A stretch of DNA of 32,816 nt from an uncultured Gammaproteobacteria bacterium (GTDB lineage: Bacteria > Pseudomonadota > Gammaproteobacteria > Arenicellales > JAANXG01), in contig CAMYKW010000088.1 in NCBI GenBank assembly GCA_947259175.1, positions 1 through 32,816 on the forward strand, written 5' to 3'. The position numbers and the translations under genes were made by a program. Numbering within the stretch: position 1 is the first letter of the stretch; every line of letters begins with the position of its first letter. Shown piece by piece: positions 16,769-24,200 of the stretch. A model generated the notes under the pieces. It made no database searches. It saw only the letters and a list, made by a program, of their open reading frames with translations, and was not told the origin of the DNA.

Positions 16769-17599
16769 TCAGGCGGGGACGGCGAGGACCGGACAGTTTG
16801 CGGCGCGCAGAATTCTTTCGGTGGTGCTGCCGCGCAAGGCGTCGAGAAATCCGTCATGCCCCTGGGTGGTCAGTACAATGAGATCCGCGAGCATATTCGT
16901 GGCCACGCTCAGGATTTCGTTGACCACGTCGCCGCGACGAACGGTGGACGTCCAGGACCAACGCTTATCTTCGGGCAGTTGCGGCTCCGGCGCGTTGAAC
17001 GTGTTACCGATATGGACTTTGGTGAAGCGCACACCCCGGGGACACCCCAGCAGGTCCGCCAGCTTAACCGCGGTGTAAATCGCCTGTTGCGGGTCCGGTT
17101 CGCGGTCCACCGCTATTAACACCCGCCGCAGGGTTGCGTTCCCGGTGTCATGGTCGACAAATCCGCGCACACCATGGGGCAGAAACAGGGTCTTGGTGTA
17201 TGAGTCGCGGGCGATAGGCTCCGAGACGGCCTTGTTTACCCATCGCGGGCGAATGTCCTGACGGCTGTTGGCCAACACGATCAGGCACGCAGGTTTTTCG
17301 ACCAACCGGCGCACGATGGCCTGCACGGGGTCTGGATCGGTCAATTGAATTTTCTTTACGCGTAGTCCGTTGCTGATGTCATCCGGCACCGGGCCGTCGG
17401 GCGGGATCAAGCGCCAGTGTATGAGTTTATTCCGCGTGCTGGGGAAACTCCCTCTGTCGATGGGTGTGGGATTCACATGCGCCACCGTGAGGGTGATCTC
17501 CCCTGCGAGGGCGATTTTCAGGGCGTGTTCGTACGCAATTTCGCTGGCATCGGAAAAATCCGACGGATGAAATACGTGTTTGAAATCCAAATCGCGCAT
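16769..17599 (-). CDS. Tandem UspA universal stress protein
   Basis: From ATG 17599 the protein has 276 residues and two Usp domains. The first begins FKHVFHPSDFSDASEIAYEHAL, the typical Usp opening; the second begins RRVLIAVDREPDPQQAIYTA and ends with ADLIVLTTQGHDGFLDALRG followed by GSTTERILRAANCPVLAVPA. The latter is the conserved GxxGxxxxxxxGS(T/V)-type ATP-binding tail in modified form: the first Gly pair is QGHDG, and GSTTERIL is intact. A GTG at 17635 in the same frame gives a 12-residue longer form, but the domain starts directly after the ATG. Tandem Usp proteins act in stress tolerance. It lies between two diguanylate cyclases and converges with the first. Confidence 0.9.
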   Translation of the reverse strand: MRDLDFKHVFHPSDFSDASEIAYEHALKIALAGEITLTVAHVNPTPIDRGSFPSTRNKLIHWRLIPPDGPVPDDISNGLRVKKIQLTDPDPVQAIVRRLVEKPACLIVLANSRQDIRPRWVNKAVSEPIARDSYTKTLFLPHGVRGFVDHDTGNATLRRVLIAVDREPDPQQAIYTAVKLADLLGCPRGVRFTKVHIGNTFNAPEPQLPEDKRWSWTSTVRRGDVVNEILSVATNMLADLIVLTTQGHDGFLDALRGSTTERILRAANCPVLAVPA

Positions 17600-18088
17600 G
17601 CGGGTAAACGGTCGTTCAGGCACCCGGATCAACACCGATACCTAACAGTCTAGACCAAACCGGAGACATCCTCCGGTCACGAACCAACGCGTTGTCGTCC
17701 ACCGCCTCGCCGCGGGGGTGGGCGCCGATGCCGGACTTGGTACGGCTATCCCCCGATCAGGCCCCGTCGCGCCCAAACCACGCGCTGTCGACCGGACCGG
17801 CGGCCGCATTCGAGGCGCGGAAAAACCAGGAAAAGAATTTGTCCTTGATCGCGCTGGCTGCGGCGCCGATCCCTTCGCCACACCTAATGGCAGCCAAAAA
17901 ATACCGTCAAAAAATACCTTCCATCGGCCACAAAATGCCATACGTCCGCTGCGCACGGGTAAACCCGTATGCCCCCGGGGGCCTGGCGCTTTTTATTCCT
18001 ATCTTGGTCTATGTTTGCTAGTACACGGATCTATGCGCGGGTAAACCTCGTTTGCCGGCGGCGGCGAGCCACCCCGGGGGAATGCATT
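17600..18088. other. Divergent intergenic region with palindromes
   Basis: No gene is supported in this stretch, which separates the Usp gene from the second diguanylate cyclase. It holds a 6-2-6 palindrome ACGGGT-AA-ACCCGT (17955-17968), a 12-bp palindrome GCCCCCGGGGGC (17971-17982) followed by a CTTTTTATT tract, and a direct repeat TCAAAAAATACC/CCAAAAAATACC near 17890-17915. The last two could form a terminator, or the first two could be operator sites. I looked for a GEMM-type c-di-GMP riboswitch core and did not find one. Confidence 0.4.
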
Positions 18089-19381
18089 TTGAGCACGCAG
18101 CAAGCACCACAAGAAACAACCAGCAAAGACGCCAATCGCAAACCCGCACGGAATCTAGCGGTCCGCTACGTGTTCGCCCTGAGCCTGGTGGCGGCGCTGA
18201 TCGTGGCGGGGCAGGTCCTGGTGCAATTGTCTCTGATGCAGCAAGAGCGCGACGCGCGTACGATCAACATCGCCGGCCGGCAGCGCATGTTGTCGCAAAG
18301 AATCCATGTCCACGTGCTTACCGCTGAGCGTGAGTCAGACGTCCAGCGGTTACGGGCGCGCGCGACCACGTTGGCCATGGATCTCGACCTCTGGCAACGA
18401 TCCCATGCGGGGCTGCGGCATGGCGACGTTGAACTGGGACTGCCCGGCAACAACAGCCCCGAAACCCAGGCGCTGTTTGCGAAACTCGAACCGCATTTTG
18501 CGGCCATAAAAACCACCGCGGACCGGGTGGTTGTGATAGGCGAAGCGGCGAACGCCACGCCCATCGACTTGCGGCCACAGATCGGCACGCTGGTTCTTCA
18601 TGTCGACCGCTTCCTGGAGACGATGGATCGAATCGTCCACGTCTACGAGCAGGAGGCTGCGGCCCGTGTGGCGAAACTTCAGCGGATCGAAGTGCTGTTG
18701 ATGGTAACTGCACTCCTGGTCTTGGCGCTCGAAGCGCTGTTCATATTCCGCCCCGCGGTGAGACGCATTCGAGCCGCCATCTCGGAGCTGAACCGGGTCA
18801 GCGGCGTCTTCCAACAACTGTCGCTGCGCGACGATTTGACGGGGGTGCCAAACCGCCGCTGTTTTGATGTGCTCTACGAACGGGAGATTCGGCGGGCGAT
18901 GCGAAGCTGTCAGCCACTTTCGCTGATCATGATCGATGTCAACAACTTCAAGGAATTCAACGACAATTTGGGGCACCAGTTCGGCGATACCTGCCTCAGT
19001 AAAATCGCCCGCACCCTACGTCGAGGCGTACTCCGTCCCGGCGACCTGGTCGCGCGTTTCGGAGGAGACGAGTTTGTGGTGTTGTTGCCCAACACGGACA
19101 TGCATGGAGCTCAGCACGTTGCCAGCGCCATGCGCCGGGCCGTGGATAAGCTCAAAATCGAACACGACTCGCCCCATGTCCCGCGGTCTCTTTCTATCAG
19201 CACCGGCGTCGCGAGCGCCACGCTCACACCAACGACCGCCATGCCCGTCGAACTGTTGCGGACAGCCGACGCTGCGCTGTTTCGCGCCAAACGTTCGCGC
19301 ACCGTCCACATCCCGGACACGTCTTGGAACGCGGCTGAGCTGGCGGTAGATCAACTCGGCGCCGGCCGCGTTTTCAGCTAA
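18089..19381 (+). CDS. Membrane diguanylate cyclase with PilJ/NarX-type N-terminal sensor
   Basis: The likely start is TTG 18089, with GGGGG at 18076-18080; the frame is open to 17969, but that extension is unlike a protein. From TTG it has 430 residues: TM helix (about 26-50), a periplasmic four-helix sensor with NIAGRQRMLSQR (60-71), the conserved motif of PilJ/NarX-type type IV pilus chemosensor N-terminal domains, a second TM (about 202-221), then GGDEF. The active site is GGDEF (325-329) with inhibition site RPGD (316-319), and LIMIDVNNFKEFND holds the metal Asp. It should make c-di-GMP. NarX-type domains bind nitrate or nitrite in some proteins, but the ligand here is unknown. Confidence 0.88.
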   Translation: MSTQQAPQETTSKDANRKPARNLAVRYVFALSLVAALIVAGQVLVQLSLMQQERDARTINIAGRQRMLSQRIHVHVLTAERESDVQRLRARATTLAMDLDLWQRSHAGLRHGDVELGLPGNNSPETQALFAKLEPHFAAIKTTADRVVVIGEAANATPIDLRPQIGTLVLHVDRFLETMDRIVHVYEQEAAARVAKLQRIEVLLMVTALLVLALEALFIFRPAVRRIRAAISELNRVSGVFQQLSLRDDLTGVPNRRCFDVLYEREIRRAMRSCQPLSLIMIDVNNFKEFNDNLGHQFGDTCLSKIARTLRRGVLRPGDLVARFGGDEFVVLLPNTDMHGAQHVASAMRRAVDKLKIEHDSPHVPRSLSISTGVASATLTPTTAMPVELLRTADAALFRAKRSRTVHIPDTSWNAAELAVDQLGAGRVFS

Positions 19382-19403
19382 ACACGGCGATGACCGGTTA
19401 GCT

Positions 19404-19540
19404 TTAAGGAAGCTCTGAATAATCCATCCCTGTATTATCAGAGCTCGAAAAACGAAAAGTGCGATTTTCGTTTTTCTCCACAGTTCAATGACTTACGTGA
19501 TGTACCGGCGGAACCTCTGAATAAATCAGAGGTTCCTTAA
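19404..19540. repeat. Triple-hairpin repeat element, copy 1 (137 bp)
   Basis: The ends are imperfect inverted repeats TTAAGGAAGCTCTGA and TCAGAGGTTCCTTAA (one mismatch). Inside are three consecutive hairpins: GCTCTGAATAAT with ATTATCAGAGC; GAAAAACGAAAA with TTTTCGTTTTTC around a 6-nt loop; and GGAACCTCTGA with TCAGAGGTTCC around ATAAA. A related shorter copy lies at 27737-27847. There is no coding capacity. It sits in the gap between two convergent genes and is best read as a non-autonomous repeat; a termination function is possible. Confidence 0.75.
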
Positions 19541-19576
19541 TGCATCGATACGCCCGCCCCGCCGGCGGGTGACAAT

Positions 19577-20146
19577 TCAGGTACGACTCAACCAGCCGCG
19601 GGCGAACTTTTCCTGCGGCGGGTCGGCGCGCATCGCGGTGACGTACAGGTCCCCCTGGAGGATGTTCATCAGCCGCAGCAGGTAGCGGGAATGGCGCTCC
19701 TGCCTGAGATAAGTGCGCAGAACGCGCAAGGTCACCGGACCGAACACACCGTCAGCGGTGATGTCCTTGTAGTCCCGTTCGTCGCGATTGAGCAGATTCA
19801 GGCTTTCCTGCAGGAACCGAACCGCGCGCCGCACACCCATATTGACACCGGTGTCGAACAACTCTACAGCGATCTCCTGTTCGCGCAGTGCATCTCCCGA
19901 GAACTTGTCCCAGTAATGTTTCTTGTAAAACCGCTTGACGGCATTGCCGAGCGTCGCGTCATCATCCAGGACGGCGGGGAAGCCGGGTTTCGCCTTTGCC
20001 GAATCGATGCGCTTCCAACCGGCCCATTGCGGATGAAACCGCCGCGAGATTCCCTTGTAGGTCTCGCCGCCGCGATCGTCCGGGTCATTCACATAACCAC
20101 CTTCGTGTCCGGCGATGATGGCGTAAGCTTCGTCGAAATCGGCCAT
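19577..20146 (-). CDS. GH108-family muramidase with C-terminal peptidoglycan-binding domain
   Basis: From ATG 20146 (GGGGG is 4-5 bases upstream; a GTG at 20158 is an alternative) the protein has 189 residues. The N-terminal region AYAIIAGHEGGYVNDPDDRGGETYKG has the E-G-G-Y motif of GH108 N-acetylmuramidases, with catalytic Glu15. FYKKHYWDKFSGDAL and ELFDTGVNMG match the family. Residues about 105-185 match the associated PG_binding_3 domain (DGVFGPVTLRVLRTY). No signal peptide is present, as in phage endolysins and their relatives. The start lies within 12 bases of the upstream peptidase-hydrolase stop, so the two are co-translated. Likely roles are cell-wall lysis or release, or an antibacterial toxin; no holin is nearby. 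Confidence 0.9.
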   Translation of the reverse strand: MADFDEAYAIIAGHEGGYVNDPDDRGGETYKGISRRFHPQWAGWKRIDSAKAKPGFPAVLDDDATLGNAVKRFYKKHYWDKFSGDALREQEIAVELFDTGVNMGVRRAVRFLQESLNLLNRDERDYKDITADGVFGPVTLRVLRTYLRQERHSRYLLRLMNILQGDLYVTAMRADPPQEKFARGWLSRT

Positions 20147-20157
20147 GGCGTCCCCCA

Positions 20158-22002
20158 CTAGTAGTCCAAAGAGTCTTCGGTGAATTGCGGTTGCGGCGTT
20201 TTACCGATGATGCGCTTCAGCAAATGATTCATAGTCACCGGATCGTTATCGAATCCACCGTGGGACTCGCTGTTGGACGCCGCACCGCCGGAGTCCCCGC
20301 CGTCGCTGTATGCAAAACCGAGCCGCGGGATCCCGTGTTGCTCGACGATCCGGCTGTGTCTCTGCATCCCCAGCAGCGGCGCGTCGCGCACGTCTTCGAA
20401 CGCCCGCGACACCAGATACAGCAACGACTTGCGATAGACATGGACGACGTGGTCGTCGCGTTCCCAATCGTCGTTTAGATTGTATACCAGCATGTCGTCG
20501 ACTCCGGTGTCCGCCGCGTCCGCCACCAGCAGGGGATAATAATGACTGTTGAATAAATCCACCGTCGCCGCCGGAGCCAGCAACGAGCAGCTCGCGACCC
20601 GCTGTACCGGGGCGATGCGCTCCAGGGCATCCAAGAAAAACGCCATCAAGATGGCGCCGGTGCTGTGCCCAGCCACGTGGAGCTTCATGCCGGTATTCCC
20701 GGCCCGCCACAATGCGTCCAGAAATGCGGCCAACACCTGGGCGCCGTCGTTGCTGCCCAGGAACGGCAATGACGCGCCGCGCTTCATCTCCCGCCACAGC
20801 GCCCGGCCGGGCACCCGCGTGGCGGCTTCGATCAAGCGGTCGGTCCAGTCGGTGAAGCCCGCCGCCCGTTCCTCCACGGCCTGTTCCTTGCCCAGCACCA
20901 CGTCCTTGATCTCCTCCATCACCCCGGTGTCGTACATGAAGTGATACGGATACACGCGGTTGTCCTTGAACGTTTCTTTCATCGCGGCGATGCGTTGCGC
21001 CGCGTCCTTGGGGCTGTTCAGGCCACCGTGGGCGTAGAACAGCAGGTGGTCGTAGCCGTTGCTGTTGGCAACCAGTTCGGCGGTGGCGTGCACGTCTTCG
21101 AGGTTGCTCCAGTAGCGCCCGTGGTCATGAAAGCGGCCGTCGTCCAGGTGCACGAAGTGCCCGGCGATTTCGGCGCGCGGGGGGTTGCGTTCGAAAAACC
21201 CCGCCTTGCCGCGCCCGGCCTCGGAAATTCCGGACACCGGCAGGTGCCAGATCTGGGGCGTGGGCAACGCCAGGCGCAACACCCAGGCATCCATGACGTT
21301 CGCCTGCCAGTCCTCATAGGTCCAAAGCGCCACGCCGTTGTTGCCCCAGCGCCGGCCCCACGAGTTTTGGATCCAGAAACCGGTTTTGTTGTAGCCGACG
21401 ATGGCAAACGCATGACCGCCCAAATCGTCTTCTTCGAGCTTGATCACCCCGGTTTTCTTATTGACCCCGTCCCACCCCGAATGCACTTTGGCTGAACAAT
21501 AGATCGCACCGGCTTCGTTGAGCGCGGCATGATAGTCCGACAGACGCACACCGAGGCGATAATAGGCGCCGAGGGTGTTGTTGCGCGCATCCTTGGCCGC
21601 GGCCACGGTCAGCGCGCCCGGATCTCCGTCTTCGTATCGCCAATGCCGCTCGCGGCACACCCCCATGTTGTACCAGCCCTGGATGGCGCCGCGGCAACTG
21701 GATCCCTGGTACTGTTCGCCGCGCCACTCGTCGTGCTTCTTGGCCATCTCATACAGCATGCGCGGGCTCACCGCGTAGCGGTTGCCGCGGCGCTGATTGA
21801 GCAGATTGATCACCGCCGCTAAGCCGAACCCGGAGCAGGACCCCTCCTCGCCCTGATCCACAACCTTCAAAGACCGGGGTTTGGGGATGGACCGTTTGAG
21901 CTGGATGAGGGAGGGCTCGTAGGTCCAGTCGCGGAAATCCGGAACATCGGCAAACGCGGTCAGGGCGAAACGCCCCAGCTTGGGAGGCTCAACGGTGGCC
22001 AT
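20158..22002 (-). CDS. Papain-like C1 peptidase fused to an alpha/beta hydrolase
   Basis: This 614-residue protein joins two enzymes. Residues 1-245 form a papain-fold C1 peptidase: VVDQGEEGSCSGFG with oxyanion Gln50 and nucleophile Cys56, GGHAFAIVGY with His197, and FWIQNSWGRRWG with Asn213. No propeptide or signal peptide precedes it. Residues about 300-600 form an alpha/beta hydrolase: LLFYAHGGLN (oxyanion-hole HGG, 325-327) and LHVAGHSTGAIL with nucleophile Ser447 in GHSTG. The catalytic acid and His cannot be assigned with confidence. Substrates are unknown. It directly precedes the GH108 muramidase on the same strand, with stop and start 12 bp apart, so three hydrolases (peptide bond, ester or amide, glycan) are made from one transcript. 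The copy B element lies 153 bp upstream of its start. Confidence 0.85.
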   Translation of the reverse strand: MATVEPPKLGRFALTAFADVPDFRDWTYEPSLIQLKRSIPKPRSLKVVDQGEEGSCSGFGLAAVINLLNQRRGNRYAVSPRMLYEMAKKHDEWRGEQYQGSSCRGAIQGWYNMGVCRERHWRYEDGDPGALTVAAAKDARNNTLGAYYRLGVRLSDYHAALNEAGAIYCSAKVHSGWDGVNKKTGVIKLEEDDLGGHAFAIVGYNKTGFWIQNSWGRRWGNNGVALWTYEDWQANVMDAWVLRLALPTPQIWHLPVSGISEAGRGKAGFFERNPPRAEIAGHFVHLDDGRFHDHGRYWSNLEDVHATAELVANSNGYDHLLFYAHGGLNSPKDAAQRIAAMKETFKDNRVYPYHFMYDTGVMEEIKDVVLGKEQAVEERAAGFTDWTDRLIEAATRVPGRALWREMKRGASLPFLGSNDGAQVLAAFLDALWRAGNTGMKLHVAGHSTGAILMAFFLDALERIAPVQRVASCSLLAPAATVDLFNSHYYPLLVADAADTGVDDMLVYNLNDDWERDDHVVHVYRKSLLYLVSRAFEDVRDAPLLGMQRHSRIVEQHGIPRLGFAYSDGGDSGGAASNSESHGGFDNDPVTMNHLLKRIIGKTPQPQFTEDSLDY

Positions 22003-22155
22003 GGTTGCTGCTCCTGGTCAAAGTGCGTGAAGATTTTGGCACGATATCTCGCACAAGGGGAACCGGGCAGCCGCGTGTTTCAGCCGTGCGGCCGGGTTTT
22101 TGTGACGTATGTCAGCGCCCATGGCTCCGGACCGCCCGTACTGCAGCGCAAGCCC

Positions 22156-22424
22156 TAGCCCGCATTTCTCACCAGGCGCCCAGCTACTATTCCTGGCATG
22201 CGGCTGAAAGACTCGTTACGTCATTTATATGCAGAGACAGCTTAAACTCCTGATGTGGATTGCTGAGAATAGTAGCTGGACTATCCCGGCCCTGGCTGGT
22301 CCTCGCACACCTGCGCTTGGCCTTCACTCCACCCATAGCTCGCTATGGGTCTCGCTCCAGGCACAGCACGCAGCCGTACGAGTCCTGCGCCAGCATCCGG
22401 GATCCTGGTGAGAAATGCGGGCTA
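22156..22424 (-). mobile_element. Small CTAG-targeted MITE, copy B (269 bp, inverted)
   Basis: It has the same 19-bp terminal inverted repeats as copies A and C, bounded by TA inside CTAG (22155-22158 and 22422-22425). The conserved left arm lies at the right side here, so the copy is in reverse orientation; its hairpin reads CCCATAGC/GCTATGGG. The right arm carries a private 100-bp segment bounded by its own inverted repeat (22180-22279). It lies upstream of the peptidase-hydrolase gene; the rest of 22003-22525 shows no gene. Confidence 0.88.
22180..22279. repeat. Nested inverted repeat inside copy B
   Basis: CCAGCTACTATTC (22180-22192) and GAATAGTAGCTGG (22267-22279) are perfect inverted repeats around a 74-bp interior with no open frame. 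This could be a second element inserted in copy B or a long hairpin of its right arm. The other copies lack it. Confidence 0.6.
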
Positions 22425-22525
22425 GGCGCATCGAGTGAAGTCCAAGTTCAGGCGTGCCTGGACCAGCCGCGGCACCCGCGTCGGTAGACACGTACTTGGC
22501 CCGATTTACCGTCATTGAAGAATAT

Positions 22526-23227
22526 TCAATCAAGAAACCGCTCCACCTCGTCCTTGACGATATCCTCTGAACGCCGCGGGTCCTCAATTGCGGAATCTTC
22601 CCCATCCTGCGGCTCGTGTTCCCAGTCGTAGCGTTTCTCCGCGGGCACGGGATCGCAGCTGCGCAGCAGGATCGCACAAACCGTACCGATAATGGCGCCG
22701 GACAAGTGGGACTCAAAAGAGATCCCCGCCTTGATGGGCAATATGCCCCACACCATGCTGCCGTACAGAAAAAACACCGTCAGCGATATGGCGATCGACA
22801 GCCGATCGCGCCTAAGGATGCCAAGCGTAAATAGAAAAAACATCATGCCGTAAGTGAGCCCACTGGCCCCGATGTGATAACTGCTGCGCGCGAATAGCCA
22901 CACTCCCAGACCGGAACCCGCGTAAATAGCGGGAATCCCGACCCGCGCCGACTTGGGATACGCGTACAAAAACGCGCTGCCCAGAATCAGTAACGGCAAG
23001 GTGTTACTGAACACATGCTCAAACGAGCTGTGTATCAGCGGGCCCGCCACTATCCCCACCAGACCGTCCGCTTCGCGAGGGAAGACGCCAAACCGCCCAA
23101 GCTGGAGACCGAAGGTGAGGTCAAGCAGCCAGATCAACCAGATAATCCCGACAAAGCACGCAGCGACAATCGCCGCTTGGCGCAACCGGCGTGTGTCATT
23201 TCTCGTGTCAACCACGATACCGGTCAC
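22526..23227 (-). CDS. Rhomboid-family intramembrane serine protease
   Basis: The 233-residue membrane protein has about six helices. The catalytic pair is visible: Ser in GASG (within SYHIGASGLTYGMMFF) on helix 4 and His in ESHLSGAIIG on helix 6. The HxxxN-type oxyanion segment is LIHSSFEHVFSNTLPLLILG. The C-terminal tail (about 195-233) is charged and cytoplasmic. Rhomboids cleave transmembrane substrates; the target is unknown. The frame begins with GTG at 23227 and I see no better start. It lies between two copies of the CTAG element, downstream of a NYN-domain gene on the same strand. Confidence 0.92.
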   Translation of the reverse strand: MTGIVVDTRNDTRRLRQAAIVAACFVGIIWLIWLLDLTFGLQLGRFGVFPREADGLVGIVAGPLIHSSFEHVFSNTLPLLILGSAFLYAYPKSARVGIPAIYAGSGLGVWLFARSSYHIGASGLTYGMMFFLFTLGILRRDRLSIAISLTVFFLYGSMVWGILPIKAGISFESHLSGAIIGTVCAILLRSCDPVPAEKRYDWEHEPQDGEDSAIEDPRRSEDIVKDEVERFLD

Positions 23228-23351
23228 AGCGGCGCAGGTTCATCGCACGTTAGCGTACTTGTTAGGCGCATCGATATGCAAACCCGCCACCCCGGCTCCG
23301 AGTCGGCGATGCTGATTGCCAAGAGTACCCAACAAACCGCATTTGAGTTCG

Positions 23352-23834
23352 CTACCGATTCCTTAGCAACAAGTTTTGTTCTATCGGTATGAACTTCGAA
23401 GCCGACTTAACCAACGACACAGCAGTCAGCTGCGCCACGCCGTATACTTCCACGATACAATCGTAGTTATTTCTTATTTTTTGCACCAATAAGTCAAAAT
23501 CACCATCGCCAGATGCCAACACAACCACATTTGACAATCTCGCATATTCCAGCACGTCAATCGTAATGCCGACATCCCAGTCGCCCTTCGCAGAACGATC
23601 ACTGCGCTGGATGAACGGCTTTAATTTCACTTCGAACCCAATTCCCCGCAGTATGTTTTGAAATTGCCTCTGTTTTTCATCGCCCCTGTCGATAGCATAG
23701 GCACTTGCTCTCACCAGCTTCCTAGCTGCCGTTACCTCACTCCAGAAAGCGTTATAGTCAAAATGACAGTTGTACACCTGCTTTGTGGTGTAGTAGATGT
23801 TCTGTACGTCCACAAATACCGAAACTGTGTCCAT
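23352..23834 (-). CDS. NYN-domain (LabA/DUF88-like) putative ribonuclease
   Basis: The 160-residue protein is a complete NYN (PIN-like) domain. It opens with VSVFVDVQNIYY, containing the first metal-binding Asp and the conserved Asn; KGDWDVGITIDVLEYA and VVLASGDGDFDLLVQKIR hold the further Asp residues of the nuclease site. Relatives include LabA/YaiI-like and MARF1-type RNases, thought to cut RNA. The gene is visibly more AT-rich than its surroundings (for example TTATTTCTTATTTTTTG on the plus strand near 23470) and uses different codons, so recent transfer is likely. It begins at ATG 23834 and ends at TAG 23352. Confidence 0.88.
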   Translation of the reverse strand: MDTVSVFVDVQNIYYTTKQVYNCHFDYNAFWSEVTAARKLVRASAYAIDRGDEKQRQFQNILRGIGFEVKLKPFIQRSDRSAKGDWDVGITIDVLEYARLSNVVVLASGDGDFDLLVQKIRNNYDCIVEVYGVAQLTAVSLVKSASKFIPIEQNLLLRNR

Positions 23835-23952
23835 GGGACAGGAGCTTAGCGTGTCGATGCCGAGGCAGCGAGTCTTCTGGTCATGGCTTTACCCGCCAAG
23901 GCTTGAACCCATTTTCCGTCGGCTTTCATGGCGTACGTCATCAACCCATGGC

Positions 23953-24200
23953 TAGCCCGCATTTCTCACCAGGATCCCGGATGCTGGCGCAGGACTCGTG
24001 CGACTGCGCGCCGCGCCTGGAGCGAGATCCATAGCGGGCTATGGGTCGAGTGAAGGCCAAGCGCAGGTGTGCGAGGACCAGCCAGGGCCGGGATAGGCGT
24101 GATTGTCTTAAACACTGTGTATCTCGTTAGTTCAGTAAACAGCCCGAAGTAACCAGCATGGAATTAGAATTTGGCGCCGCCTGGTGAGAAATGCGGGCTA
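23953..24200 (+). mobile_element. Small CTAG-targeted MITE, copy C (248 bp)
   Basis: Perfect 19-bp terminal inverted repeats are shared with copies A and B, with TA boundaries inside CTAG (23952-23955 and 24198-24201). The left arm is close to copy A. Its hairpin reads GATCCATAGC/GCTATGGGTC, where one C-to-T change leaves a G-T wobble pair. The right arm from about 24100 is unique until TTGGCGCCG near the end. Its right boundary TA falls within the TAG stop codon of the metallophosphoesterase. Confidence 0.88.

Noticed and set aside
17600-18088. A possible c-di-GMP riboswitch before the second cyclase
   Set aside because: I looked for the conserved GEMM core and found none; the palindromes present do not form the expected three-helix junction.
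12137-24200. Integron cassettes or attC sites as the origin of the repeats with variable arms
   Set aside because: No integrase, no attC R-box core (GTTRRRY), and the ends are perfect inverted repeats with TA duplication, which fits a transposable element better.
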